The notes: generated from the sequence alone by a model not told the origin. Shown: positions 1 to 7,678, numbered from the stretch's first letter. The stretch is 64,000 nt of DNA from DATHVI01 sp035461385 (GCA_035461385.1 DATHVI010000051.1:5433-69432), one strand, 5' to 3'. Translations and numbers: made by a program.

Positions 1-1
1 G

Positions 2-445
2 GGGGTGCTGTTCGTCGCCAGCATGTTCGTCACCCGCCTCAACCGCGAGTGGCGCGTCGACGCGCTGATCGAGCGCGCCGGCAAGGGCGGGCCGCTGGTC
101 GCCGGGGCGGCCTTCGCGATCGCCTGGACCCCGTGCATCGGACCGACGCTGGCGGCGATCCTCAGCGCCGCGGCGCTCACCCACTCGGCCGCGAGCGGCG
201 CCTACCTGCTCGCCTTCTACTCCGCCGGGCTCGCGATCCCGTTCCTGCTCACGGCGCTCGCGTTCTCGCGGGCGACGACCGCGTTCGCAACGATCAAGCG
301 CCACTACTCGGCGATCATCGCCGCCGGCGGCGCGATCCTGATCGTGATGGGCGTGCTCGTCTACACCGGCGAGCTCTGGCAGCTCAACCTCGAGGCGCAG
401 CGCTTCCTCGACCGGTTCGGCTTGAACTTCTGGGCCGAGGTGTGA
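2..445 (+). CDS. CcdA/DsbD-like cytochrome c biogenesis membrane protein, 3' part only
   Basis: This is the C-terminal part of a gene whose start lies left of the window. CcdA proteins carry reducing equivalents from thioredoxin across the membrane to apocytochrome c or extracytoplasmic thiol proteins. The visible part has the family signature WTPCIGP, with its redox Cys encoded at 134-136, and at least two further hydrophobic helices. The first GTG in this frame (base 5) falls inside a conserved loop and is not taken as a true start. The gene ends 25 bases before a thiol peroxidase, a compatible redox neighbour. Family assignment is fairly sure; the exact partner is unknown. Confidence 0.8.
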   Translation, partial: GVLFVASMFVTRLNREWRVDALIERAGKGGPLVAGAAFAIAWTPCIGPTLAAILSAAALTHSAASGAYLLAFYSAGLAIPFLLTALAFSRATTAFATIKRHYSAIIAAGGAILIVMGVLVYTGELWQLNLEAQRFLDRFGLNFWAEV

Positions 446-455
446 GCGCCCAGGC

Positions 456-461
456 TAGGCT
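456..461 (+). promoter_or_regulatory. -10 hexamer of a probable leaderless promoter for bcp
   Basis: TAGGCT lies 9 bases before the ATG at 471. No Shine-Dalgarno sequence is visible. The spacing puts the transcription start at or next to the start codon. Confidence 0.45.
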
Positions 462-470
462 TCCCCGGCG

Positions 471-938
471 ATGCTCGCGACCGGCGAGAAGGCCCCCGAC
501 TTCACCCTCCCCGACCAGGACGGCGACGAGCTGACCCTCTCGGACCTGCGCGGCGTGACGGTGGTGCTCTACTTCTATCCCCGCGCCGACACCCGCGGGT
601 GCACCGCGCAGGCCTGCAGCGTCCGCGACCACCGCGCCGACTACGAACGCGCCGGCGCGCGGGTGATCGGCGTCTCCCCTGACCCGGTCGACGCCGTCGC
701 CAAGTTCGCCGGCAAGCACGGTCTCGACTTCACCCTCCTCGCCGATTCCGACCACGCCGTGGCCGAGGCCTACGGGACCTGGGGCGAGAAGCGGATCGGC
801 GGCAAGACCTATTGGGGCGTACGGCGGTCGACGTTCATCATCGACCCCGAGGGCCGGATCGCCCGCGCGTTCGGGAAGGTCTCACCGAAGACCCACGACG
901 ACGAGATCCTCGCCGCGCTCGGCGAGCTCGCCGGCTGA
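471..938 (+). CDS. bcp: Thiol peroxidase, Bcp/PrxQ-type peroxiredoxin
   Basis: This 155-residue enzyme reduces hydrogen peroxide and alkyl hydroperoxides with electrons from thioredoxin, in the cytoplasm. It is a single AhpC/TSA-fold domain of normal family length. The N-terminus reads KAPDFTLPDQDG. The peroxidatic Cys44 sits in TRGCT and the likely resolving Cys49 five residues later, as in atypical 2-Cys Bcp proteins. The usual Pro before Gly-Cys is Arg42 here, a small departure from the TPGCT consensus. It follows the CcdA gene and probably has its own promoter at 456. The assignment is firm. Confidence 0.93.
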   Translation: MLATGEKAPDFTLPDQDGDELTLSDLRGVTVVLYFYPRADTRGCTAQACSVRDHRADYERAGARVIGVSPDPVDAVAKFAGKHGLDFTLLADSDHAVAEAYGTWGEKRIGGKTYWGVRRSTFIIDPEGRIARAFGKVSPKTHDDEILAALGELAG

Positions 939-967
939 CCGGCCTCGCGCCCCCCGCCTCGGCGGGA

Positions 968-1255
968 TCAGTGCGGCGACGGCTCGGCGCCCGGGGCGCC
1001 GACCTCGAGCGGGGTGCCGATCGCCTCGGTTTCCTCGAGGCCCTCTCCCCCGCCCTCGCGCGAGCAGACGATCCGGAATCGGCCCGTCCCGATCGCGGGA
1101 TCGCCGACGATCGGGAGGCCGCGGATCTCCTCCCAGCCGAGGCGCTCGACCTCGAACGGGTTCATCCGCACCTCCGACGCCGGGAACGCGCAGGCGGCAT
1201 TGTGCTCGTCGATCGCCTTCGAGATCGCCTCGAGGTTCTTCGCCTCGGCACCCAC
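968..1255 (-). CDS. Conserved-looking hypothetical protein, 95 aa
   Basis: I do not recognise this protein. From a GTG at 1255 it runs 95 residues. The central part has mixed helix and strand character (AISKAIDEHNAACAFP, EVRMNPFEVERLGWEEIRG, GTGRFRIVC) with two cysteines, and the last 25 residues are low in complexity. The same frame remains open far upstream through rlpA, but the protein-like composition starts only near this GTG. No good ribosome site precedes it. It lies 23 bases after the RlpA-like gene on the same strand and may be co-transcribed. Existence is likely; the start is uncertain. Confidence 0.55.
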   Translation of the reverse strand: MGAEAKNLEAISKAIDEHNAACAFPASEVRMNPFEVERLGWEEIRGLPIVGDPAIGTGRFRIVCSREGGGEGLEETEAIGTPLEVGAPGAEPSPH

Positions 1256-1278
1256 GCAGCGAAGGGTACCGCCGCGGG

Positions 1279-2241
1279 CTACGGCGACATCAGCACCGTG
1301 CCCGTCGACCCGAACCCGAGCCGCTGCTTGGTCGCGTAGGTGAGGTCGAGCTCGCGGCCGGCGACGTAGGGGCCGCGATCGATCACCCGCACGGTCACCG
1401 TCCGCCCGCGGTGCCGCAGCCGCAGCTTCGTCCCGCACGGCAGGGTGCGATGGGCGGTCCCCTGGGTCGAGGTCGTCAGCGTTTGGCCACACGCGGTACG
1501 CCGGCCGTAGAAGCCGGGGCCGTAATAGGAGGCGCCGACCGGCCGGTAGGCGGTGACCCGCCCCGCCCGCGTCTTCGAGCCGAGCGCGCGGCGGTCGCCG
1601 GCGGCGCGGACCCTGACCTTGTGGACGCCGGTGCTCGGCACCCGCAGCTTGGTCGCAAACCGGCCCTTGGGGCCGCTCCGCGTCGTCTCGCGCTGCCCGG
1701 CGGCACGGATCACGACCTTCCGGGCCCCGCGCGGGCGAACGCGCCCCGTGATCCGGGTTCGCTTGCCCGCGATCACGTGGCGGCGCACCGTCCGGGCACG
1801 GGTCCGCGATCGGACCTTGACCCGGGCCGGCCCGCCCTCGCGCAGCGCCCGGCGCTCGGCATCGGCGCCGTCGCTCGTCTGGACGGCGTCGACGGGCATC
1901 AGCAGCGCCCGCCACTGCCAGGTCCGGCGCGGCGCGATTCGGACCCGGTACCAGCCGCCGGAGCCGGTTCGGGTCCGCTTCGCGTTCCGCCACCGATCGG
2001 TGCCGGGAGCCTTGCGCTGGAGCTGGACCGGGGCGTTCGGCGAGCCGGCGAACCGTCCGCGCAGGACGGCGCGCTTGCCGATCTGCACCACCGGCTTCGA
2101 GGCGCTCATCCGTGCCGGTTCGGAGGTCGTCTGGGCCGACGAGGGCTCGGTCAGGGCGACTGTGGTCGTGGCGGTCAGCAGGCCCAGGGACAGCAGCGCA
2201 AGCGCCGCAAGCCGCCCGCGCCGCACGCGAACGCGTGGCAA
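1279..2241 (-). CDS. Secreted RlpA-like double-psi beta-barrel protein
   Basis: This 320-residue protein has an N-terminal signal segment (basic residues, then ALALLSLGLLTA, then small residues up to about residue 35). A middle region of about 180 residues looks like two beta-rich repeats. A C-terminal RlpA-type double-psi barrel follows, beginning ASYYGPGFYGRRTACG and ending near RVIDRGPYVAGRELDLT. RlpA-family proteins are septal peptidoglycan lytic transglycosylases or related wall proteins acting outside the membrane. The conserved Asp of the RVIDRGP motif is present. The start is a TTG, chosen because AAGGAGG lies 8 bases upstream. A CRP-type operator lies about 125 bases before the gene. 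Confidence 0.82.
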   Translation of the reverse strand: MPRVRVRRGRLAALALLSLGLLTATTTVALTEPSSAQTTSEPARMSASKPVVQIGKRAVLRGRFAGSPNAPVQLQRKAPGTDRWRNAKRTRTGSGGWYRVRIAPRRTWQWRALLMPVDAVQTSDGADAERRALREGGPARVKVRSRTRARTVRRHVIAGKRTRITGRVRPRGARKVVIRAAGQRETTRSGPKGRFATKLRVPSTGVHKVRVRAAGDRRALGSKTRAGRVTAYRPVGASYYGPGFYGRRTACGQTLTTSTQGTAHRTLPCGTKLRLRHRGRTVTVRVIDRGPYVAGRELDLTYATKQRLGFGSTGTVLMSP

Positions 2242-2249
2242 TTCGGGTT

Positions 2250-2256
2250 CCTCCTT
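2250..2256 (-). promoter_or_regulatory. Ribosome binding site fixing a TTG start
   Basis: AAGGAGG on the minus strand, 8 bases before the TTG at 2241. It is a full complement of the CCTCCTT at the 16S 3' end seen at the right edge of the window, and it decides the rlpA-like start. Confidence 0.75.
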
Positions 2257-2363
2257 CGAAGCCGGCCGGCTGCTCCCCCGCGCTGGGGTCCCGCCCCGGG
2301 GGCGATCCGGCAGGTCGGTTTGCGAGTACGCCGCGCGAGGCTAGGGTGAGAATGGCGAAATAT

Positions 2364-2381
2364 GTGTGACAGTGGTCACAC
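2364..2381. promoter_or_regulatory. CRP/FNR-family operator palindrome
   Basis: The site reads TGTGA-N6-TCACA (core 2365-2380) within perfect 7-base inverted arms GTGTGAC and GTCACAC, in one of the few AT-rich stretches here. This matches the consensus of CRP-type regulators, including the mycobacterial one. It precedes the RlpA-like gene by about 125 bases. A possible -10 (CATATT, minus strand, 2359-2364) abuts it. Which regulator binds is inference. Confidence 0.7.
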
Positions 2382-2395
2382 TATTTACGCTTCTA

Positions 2396-3085
2396 CTACG
2401 ACTTGCGCAGCACCTGATGCGTGGTGCGAAGCGCGCGCAGGTCGTCGCGGCCGGCGAGCTCGAGCAGCAGGCTCAGGTCCTCGGCGCGGCCGGCGTCGTA
2501 GCTCGATCCCGCCCCGGGATCGACATAGCCCGGGTGGACCATCCACTCGGTGACCCCGGAGGGGAGTCCGCCGCGGCCGGCGACCAGCGGCTCGAGCTCG
2601 GCTGGCAGCACCGGCTCCGCCTCCGAGAGCCGTCCGACCAGCCGATCCGGGGTCGAGGCGCCGAGCCCGCGGAGGACCCGGCGATGGGCGGCGGAGACCG
2701 AGCGGACCGGCAGCCCGCGCCGCGCCGCCTCCGCGCCGAGCGCCGCGGCGAGCTCCGCGTCGGCGTGGCAGTGGTGGTGCCCGTCGAGGTAGGCCGCCTC
2801 GCGGCCGATCGAGGCCGCGAGGCGCGCGAGCTGGTCTGCGAGCGCCGCAAGCGCGGCGCCGCGCTCGGCGGCGCCGGCGGGGGCCTCCCCTCCCCCTCCC
2901 TCGCCGCTTCGGCCGGTGAGCTCGAGGTGAAGCCCGATCTCGACCCCGGCGGCGAGCAGCGGGGCGGGGTCGTGCTGCCGGGTCGCCATCACGCTGACGG
3001 CGTCGAGCGCCCCCGCCCCCGCCGCCGCGGCGATCCCGGCGTCGTAGCGGGGCGAGCGCCCGTAGTCGTCGGCGACGACGATCAG
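2396..3085 (-). CDS. YdjC/ChbG-family carbohydrate deacetylase, start uncertain
   Basis: YdjC proteins are metal-dependent deacetylases of N-acetylated oligosaccharides. The coding frame contains the N-terminal family motif ADDYG (3059-3073) and the metal-site histidines in YLDGHHHCHAD. Length from 3085 is 229 residues, a little short of the usual 240-290. The motif lies upstream of the first ATG, GTG or TTG (2992) in this frame, so a canonical start would remove catalytic residues. The best-placed codon is a CTG at 3085, giving the typical N-terminus (start)IVVADDYG. An error or a non-canonical start are both possible. The previous gene ends at 3126, so the two are probably co-transcribed. 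Confidence 0.7.
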   Translation of the reverse strand: MIVVADDYGRSPRYDAGIAAAAGAGALDAVSVMATRQHDPAPLLAAGVEIGLHLELTGRSGEGGGGEAPAGAAERGAALAALADQLARLAASIGREAAYLDGHHHCHADAELAAALGAEAARRGLPVRSVSAAHRRVLRGLGASTPDRLVGRLSEAEPVLPAELEPLVAGRGGLPSGVTEWMVHPGYVDPGAGSSYDAGRAEDLSLLLELAGRDDLRALRTTHQVLRKS

Positions 3086-3125
3086 CGCCGGCGCCGGGCC
3101 GCTCGCCGGCGGGGCGTGTCCGCGC

Positions 3126-3539
3126 TCAGAGGCCGAGATCGCGCACGAACCGAGGCTGGTGGCCCTCGATGTAGACGAACAGCGGGTAGTCGACCCCCTC
3201 GTCGTCGCTCGGGTCCACCTCCTCGACGCCGCCCTCCGGGGCAGGCTCGTCGGCGTCCTGCCATGTCCGCTCGACCGGGTTCCAGCGCTCGCGGCGGATC
3301 CGGGCGGTCAGCTCGTCGTCGGCGACGATCCGGCCGACAACGCTCTCGGCCTCGCGGGCGGCCTCGTCGCTTTGGGCGTAGACGTAGAGCCGCGGGCCGT
3401 CGCGGGTGACGATCACCCGCTCGCCGAGCCGGCTCGCGACCTCGTCGTCCAGGTCGACCGCGCGCAGCCGCTCGCTGAGCGGGAACCCGTGCTCGGGGTC
3501 GTCGAGGTCGACCTCGATGCGCCACTCGTCCTGGGCCAT
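3126..3539 (-). CDS. Conserved-looking hypothetical protein, 137 aa
   Basis: I do not recognise this protein. It is acidic, cytoplasmic and soluble-looking. The N-terminal half reads like a small alpha/beta domain (WRIEVDLDDPEHGFPLSERL, ERVIVTRDGPRLYVYAQSDE). A middle stretch is rich in Glu and Asp, and the C-terminus is aromatic (DYPLFVYIEGHQPRFVRDLG). The ATG at 3539 is preceded by a -10-like TAATCT 6 bases away and no ribosome site, suggesting a leaderless transcript. It is divergent from the channel gene and upstream of the YdjC deacetylase on the same strand. Confidence 0.7.
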   Translation of the reverse strand: MAQDEWRIEVDLDDPEHGFPLSERLRAVDLDDEVASRLGERVIVTRDGPRLYVYAQSDEAAREAESVVGRIVADDELTARIRRERWNPVERTWQDADEPAPEGGVEEVDPSDDEGVDYPLFVYIEGHQPRFVRDLGL

Positions 3540-3545
3540 ACGGCG

Positions 3546-3551
3546 AGATTA
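3546..3551 (-). promoter_or_regulatory. -10 hexamer, probable leaderless promoter (137-aa protein)
   Basis: TAATCT on the minus strand, 6 bases before the ATG at 3539. Confidence 0.45.
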
Positions 3552-3571
3552 GTCGAGTCCCCGCGCACAGG

Positions 3572-3577
3572 TAGGTT
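3572..3577 (+). promoter_or_regulatory. -10 hexamer, probable leaderless promoter (channel)
   Basis: TAGGTT, 10 bases before the GTG at 3588. It is divergent from the -10 at 3546-3551 within 32 bases. Confidence 0.45.
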
Positions 3578-3587
3578 TAACCGCACT

Positions 3588-4304
3588 GTGGAGGCCGGGA
3601 GGCAGAGCGCGATCCCGACGCGTCTGTTCCAGGGCGGCAACCGGCTCGCCGCCTCGTCGCACGCCTACGGGGTGCTCCTCGGCCTGATCGTCATCTCGCT
3701 CGCGTTCCAGCTCGCCGCTCCCGACGATGGCTGGGCCCGGCTGGTGACGGTGGCGCTTCAGAGCGGCACGCTGCTGATCGCGCTGCGGATCTCCGGCGCG
3801 CGCCCGATCCTCGTCCGCGTCGCCGCCGTCCTCGTCGTCGTCGCGCTGATCGGGACCACCGGCGTCCTCGTCGGCACCCGCGACCTCGGCGAGGAGGCCG
3901 GGCGCGGCGTCGGGCTGATGCTCGCCGCACACGCCCCGAGCGCGATCGCGATCGGGGTCATCAGGGAGATCCGCGCCGCCGGCCGGGTGACCCTGCGGGC
4001 GATGTTCGGCGTGCTCTGCATCTACCTGCTGATCGGGATGCTGTTCGCGTTCGCCTACGGGGTGATCGCGGCGCTCGGCGACACCCCGTTCTTCGCCCAG
4101 GCCGCCGCCGAGACCCAATCGAACTTCCTCTACTTCAGCTTCACCACCCAGACCACGACCGGCTACGGCGACCTCACGGCCGCAACCGGCCTCGGACGCG
4201 CGCTCGCGATCACCGAGGCGCTCGCGGGGCAGATCTACCTCGTCACCGTCGTCGCGCTGATGGTCTCGAACTTCGGCCGGTCGCGGGTGGCCGGCCGCGG
4301 CTGA
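3588..4304 (+). CDS. Two-pore-helix potassium channel (Ion_trans_2 type)
   Basis: This 238-residue membrane protein has hydrophobic segments near residues 27-45, 56-70, 76-96 and 108-125, then a pore module from about 138. The last helix pair flanks a pore loop with the potassium selectivity filter TTTGYGD at residues 189-195. The N-terminal segments make it longer than a minimal two-helix channel, like other bacterial four-helix-plus-pore proteins. No cytoplasmic RCK or cyclic-nucleotide domain is present. A GTG at 3588 is used because a -10-like TAGGTT lies 10 bases upstream. The GH3 hydrolase follows after 6 bases, so the two are probably one transcript. Confidence 0.85.
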   Translation: MEAGRQSAIPTRLFQGGNRLAASSHAYGVLLGLIVISLAFQLAAPDDGWARLVTVALQSGTLLIALRISGARPILVRVAAVLVVVALIGTTGVLVGTRDLGEEAGRGVGLMLAAHAPSAIAIGVIREIRAAGRVTLRAMFGVLCIYLLIGMLFAFAYGVIAALGDTPFFAQAAAETQSNFLYFSFTTQTTTGYGDLTAATGLGRALAITEALAGQIYLVTVVALMVSNFGRSRVAGRG

Positions 4305-4310
4305 GGGCCG

Positions 4311-5507
4311 GTGGTGATCGAGGCGAGCCGCGCGGAGGCCAGCCGGCGCCGGCGGGCGGAATCCCGGAGGCGGGAGGTGATCCGCCGCCGGCGGGTGGCG
4401 GTCGGCGCGATCGCGGCGCTCGCGCTGATCGCCGGCGTCGCGGTCGGCGCCGGCTCGGACGGGGACGACGCCCCGAGCGAGGGGGAGCCGGCCGCCGGTC
4501 CGGCGTGCCCGCCCGAGGTCGCCGGTGCTCCGCGCCTGCTCGCCGGCCAAAAGCTGATCGTCCGGATGGAGGACGAGGCGACTCCCGAGCTCGTCGAGGC
4601 GGCCCGCGACGGCGAGATCGCGGGCGTGATCGTCTTCCCGGTCGCGATCTCCGAGCCCCAGGACCTGGTTCCGGAGATCCGCCGGCTGCAGCGCGCCGCT
4701 AGCCGGGGCGGGCATCCGCCGCTGCTGGTGATGATCGACCAGGAGGGAGGCGCAGCGAGCCGGTTCCCGCTCCACCCGCCGCAGCGGTACCCCGCTCTGC
4801 TCGCCGAGTCCGGCTCCCGCCGCGACTCGCGGCTCGAGGGCCAGGCGACCGGGAACTTCCTCGCCGAGATCGGGGTCGGGATCGATCTCGCGCCGGTGCT
4901 CGACGTCCCCGCCTCGCCGGACTCGGCGATGGCGCTGCGGGCGTTCGGGGATACGCCGCGGCGGGTCGAGCGGCTCGGGGTGGCGTTCGCCGAAGGGCTC
5001 GGCGACGAGGGCACCGTCGCGGTCCCGAAGCACTTCCCGGGGCTCGGCCGGGCCGAGGTCAGCACCGATGGAGCACCGGTGACGATCGATGCCTCGCGGC
5101 GCCAGCTCCGTGGCGACCTGGTCCCGTTCCGGGCGGCGATCGAGGCCGGCGTCGAGATGATCATGATCAGCCTCGCCGCCTACCCCGCCTACGGCAGCGA
5201 CGCGCCCGCCGTCTTCTCCCCCGAGGTGGTCGGAGACCTGCTGCGCACCGAGCTCGGATTCGAGGGGGTGACGATCACCGACGACCTCGAGGCCCCGGGG
5301 GCCACCGGGACCGGCGTCGACGAGGGCGAGGCGGCGGTTGCGGCAGCAGCCGCCGGGGTCGACCTGCTCCTGTTCGCGCTCGGCGGCGGCGACGACGCCC
5401 GCCTGGCGCTGGCGCGCGCGATCCGCCGCGGTCGCCTCGACCAGAGCGCCCTCGAGCAGTCCTGCGCGCGCCTCGTCGAGCTCCGCGGTCGTGCGGCGGA
5501 GGGCTGA
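4311..5507 (+). CDS. Membrane-anchored glycoside hydrolase family 3 protein, NagZ-like
   Basis: This 398-residue protein begins with a very basic stretch and one membrane segment (about residues 29-48), followed by an acidic linker and a GH3 barrel. Recognisable GH3 blocks are DQEGG (143-147), a KHFPGLG block (240-246) and ITDDLE (322-327), whose Asp is the expected nucleophile. In NagZ the matching block is KHFPGHG followed by an Asp-Ser-His acid/base loop. Here the second His is Leu and the loop reads VSTDGA, so the NagZ dyad is missing. Beta-N-acetylhexosaminidase activity is therefore only one option. GTG starts at 4311 and 4314 are equivalent. Confidence 0.8.
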   Translation: MVIEASRAEASRRRRAESRRREVIRRRRVAVGAIAALALIAGVAVGAGSDGDDAPSEGEPAAGPACPPEVAGAPRLLAGQKLIVRMEDEATPELVEAARDGEIAGVIVFPVAISEPQDLVPEIRRLQRAASRGGHPPLLVMIDQEGGAASRFPLHPPQRYPALLAESGSRRDSRLEGQATGNFLAEIGVGIDLAPVLDVPASPDSAMALRAFGDTPRRVERLGVAFAEGLGDEGTVAVPKHFPGLGRAEVSTDGAPVTIDASRRQLRGDLVPFRAAIEAGVEMIMISLAAYPAYGSDAPAVFSPEVVGDLLRTELGFEGVTITDDLEAPGATGTGVDEGEAAVAAAAAGVDLLLFALGGGDDARLALARAIRRGRLDQSALEQSCARLVELRGRAAEG

Positions 5508-5557
5508 CACCGTGCGGCGGCGCGCCTCCGGGAGGGCTGCTCGGTAATCATGCGGCC

Positions 5558-7201
5558 GTGGCTGGACCACCCGAGAGCCTCCGCGTCGCGCTGGCGCAGA
5601 TCAACCCGACCGTCGGCGACCTCGGCGGCAACGCGCGACTGATCCTCGCGGCGATCGGCGACGCGCGCGAAGCCGGCGCCGACCTCGTCGTCCTGCCCGA
5701 GCTCTGCCTCCCCGGCTATCCCGCCGAGGACCTCTACCTGAAGCGCCACTTCACCGAGGCGAACCAGCGGGCGCTCGAGGAGCTCGCCGGCGAGGTGACT
5801 GGAATCGTCGCCCTGGTCGGGTTCGCCGAGCCCGCCCCCTCGTCGCCGCGCGCCGACGACGCGCCCCGCTCGCGCCCAGCGCGGAACGCGCTCGCGGTGA
5901 TCGAGGACGGCGCCGTTGCCGCCGTCTACCGCAAGCACCGGCTGCCGAACTACGGCGTCTTCGACGAGGCGCGCTACTTCGAGCCCGGCACCGAGCCCGC
6001 CGTCTGGATGGTCGCCGGCGTGCCGGTCGGGCTGACGATCTGCGAGGACGTATGGGAGGAGGGGGCGCCGGCGTCGCTCGCCGTCGACGCCGGCGCGACC
6101 GTGATCGTCAACGCCTCCGCCTCCCCCTACCTGCGGGGCAAGGGCTCGGCGCGAGAGCTGATGCTCGCCGACCGTGCCCGCCGCTACGGGGTGCCGTTCG
6201 CGTTCTGCAACATGGTCGGTGGACAGGACGAGCTCGTCTTCGACGGTCACAGCTTCGTCGCCGGCCCCGGCGGCGAGATCCTCGCCCGCGGGTGTCAGTT
6301 CGAGCCCGACATGGTGATCTGGGAGACCGCGGAGAATCGGCCCCCGTCCCGGCTCGCCGAGCCGCTCGACGACCTCGAGGAGGTCTACGCCGCGCTGCGC
6401 CTCGGCCTCGCCGACTACGTGCGCAAGAACGGCTTCGAGCACGTCGTGATCGCGCTCTCCGGCGGGATCGATTCCGCCCTGGTCGTCCTCGTCGCCGTCG
6501 ACGCGCTCGGTCCCGAGCGGGTGAGCTGCGTGATCATGCCCTCCCCCCACTCGAGCGCCGAGACGCAGGCGGACGCGCGGGCGATCGCCGCCAACCTCGA
6601 CGTCGAGGCGATCGAGATCCCGATCGAGCCGGCGATGCACGCCTACGCCGAGATGCTCCCGGAGCTCGCCGGCGTCGCCGCCGAGAACATCCAGGCGCGG
6701 ATCCGGGGCAACATCGTGATGGCGTTGTCGAACGCGCGCGGCTGGCTGGTGCTCACGACCGGCAACAAGAGCGAGATGTCGGTTGGCTACGCGACGCTCT
6801 ACGGTGACATGGCGGGCGGCTTCGCGGTGATCAAGGACGTCCCGAAGACCCTCGTCTACCGGCTGGTCGAGCGCCGCAACGAGCTCGCCGGCCGCGAGCT
6901 CGTCCCCGGATCGGTGCTCGAGCGGCCACCGTCGGCTGAGCTGCGCCCCGGGCAGACCGACCAGGACTCCCTCCCACCCTACGACCTCCTCGACCGCGTC
7001 CTCGAGGCCTACGTCGAGGCGGACCGCTCGCGCGCGGAGATCGTCGCCTCGGGGATCCCGGCGGAGATCGTCGACGAGGTGATCCGGATGGTCGACCGGG
7101 CCGAGTACAAGCGCCGTCAGGCCCCGCCCGGGATCCGGATCACGCCGCGAGCGTTCGGCCGCGACCGGCGGCTTCCGATCACGAACCGGTTCGGCGGCTG
7201 A
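5558..7201 (+). CDS. nadE: Glutamine-dependent NAD+ synthetase
   Basis: NadE makes NAD+ from deamido-NAD+, ATP and glutamine, the last step of NAD biosynthesis in the cytoplasm. The 547-residue protein has the two expected domains. The N-terminal nitrilase-type glutaminase carries the triad Glu48, Lys126 (YRKHRLPN) and Cys162 (TICEDVWEEG). The C-terminal ATP pyrophosphatase begins near 275, with the PP-loop SGGIDS at 301-306. Length is a little under the 570-680 common for this form but complete. The GTG start directly precedes a normal N-terminus (LRVALAQINPTVGDL). The gene stands alone, convergent with the thioesterase. Confidence 0.96.
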   Translation: MAGPPESLRVALAQINPTVGDLGGNARLILAAIGDAREAGADLVVLPELCLPGYPAEDLYLKRHFTEANQRALEELAGEVTGIVALVGFAEPAPSSPRADDAPRSRPARNALAVIEDGAVAAVYRKHRLPNYGVFDEARYFEPGTEPAVWMVAGVPVGLTICEDVWEEGAPASLAVDAGATVIVNASASPYLRGKGSARELMLADRARRYGVPFAFCNMVGGQDELVFDGHSFVAGPGGEILARGCQFEPDMVIWETAENRPPSRLAEPLDDLEEVYAALRLGLADYVRKNGFEHVVIALSGGIDSALVVLVAVDALGPERVSCVIMPSPHSSAETQADARAIAANLDVEAIEIPIEPAMHAYAEMLPELAGVAAENIQARIRGNIVMALSNARGWLVLTTGNKSEMSVGYATLYGDMAGGFAVIKDVPKTLVYRLVERRNELAGRELVPGSVLERPPSAELRPGQTDQDSLPPYDLLDRVLEAYVEADRSRAEIVASGIPAEIVDEVIRMVDRAEYKRRQAPPGIRITPRAFGRDRRLPITNRFGG

Positions 7202-7207
7202 CCGCGC

Positions 7208-7609
7208 TCAGCGCCGCGGCCTGACCGCGATCGTGATCCGTACCAGCGCGCACACCCGCCCGTCGTCGTCGCTGAGCTCGCAGTCCCAGACCCAGGTCGT
7301 TCGGCCGCGGTGGCGGACGGTTGCGGTGGCGTTGACGTGCCCGTCGGCGATCGGGCGCAGCAGCGTCGCCTGGTTCGCCTGGCCGACTGCGATCTCGTCG
7401 TCTGCGACCGCCTCCGCGGTCGCCCGCGAGCAGATGCTCTCCGCGATCACCGCGTAGGTCGCGCCGTGGACGATCCCGTACGGCTGGCGGATGCGGTCGC
7501 TGACCGCGACCCGGGCACGGGCGCGGTCGGGCCCGCTCTCGATCGGCTCGAGGCCGATCAGCGCGCCGAGGCCGTCTTCGCCCCGCCGGTTCGGGTCCGC
7601 CGAAGCCAC
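7208..7609 (-). CDS. Hotdog-fold thioesterase, PaaI/YdiI-like
   Basis: This 133-residue single-domain protein matches the hotdog acyl-CoA thioesterase family. IVHGATYAVIAE corresponds to the family HGG block, and the later strands read AVGQANQATLLRP, GHVNATATVRHRGRTTWVWDCEL and DGRVCALVRITIAV. Such enzymes hydrolyse aryl- or acyl-CoA thioesters in the cytoplasm; the substrate cannot be read from sequence. The GTG at 7609 is chosen because a -10-like TAGATT lies 7 bases upstream. The frame remains open further upstream, but that part overlaps the divergent gene. Confidence 0.82.
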   Translation of the reverse strand: MASADPNRRGEDGLGALIGLEPIESGPDRARARVAVSDRIRQPYGIVHGATYAVIAESICSRATAEAVADDEIAVGQANQATLLRPIADGHVNATATVRHRGRTTWVWDCELSDDDGRVCALVRITIAVRPRR

Positions 7610-7616
7610 GGCGCCG

Positions 7617-7622
7617 AATCTA
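7617..7622 (-). promoter_or_regulatory. -10 hexamer, probable leaderless promoter (thioesterase)
   Basis: TAGATT on the minus strand, 7 bases before the GTG at 7609. Confidence 0.4.
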
Positions 7623-7665
7623 GTGCAGGCGCGCCGCGGCCGGCGTGCCGGCGCCCGGCGGGATC

Positions 7666-7671
7666 TAGTCT
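7666..7671 (+). promoter_or_regulatory. -10 hexamer, probable leaderless promoter (HTH membrane protein)
   Basis: TAGTCT, 7 bases before the ATG at 7679, divergent from the thioesterase promoter. Confidence 0.4.
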
Positions 7672-7678
7672 TCTCACC

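Noticed and set aside
2242..2360. Possible c-di-AMP (ydaO-type) riboswitch in the rlpA-like leader, because GCCGGATCGCC and GCGGGGGAGC resemble pieces of the motif and such genes are typical targets.
   Set aside because: The start codon follows too soon, the second half of the motif (a GGGUUAAUC-like block and the closing stem) is missing, and similarity is limited to GC-rich words. A covariance search with the ydaO model would decide.
3549..5570. A 673-codon open frame on the minus strand opposite the channel and GH3 genes.
   Set aside because: It is the reverse of real genes in a high-GC genome; its composition is Arg, Gly and Asp rich and no domain is seen. The plus-strand proteins have clear motifs.
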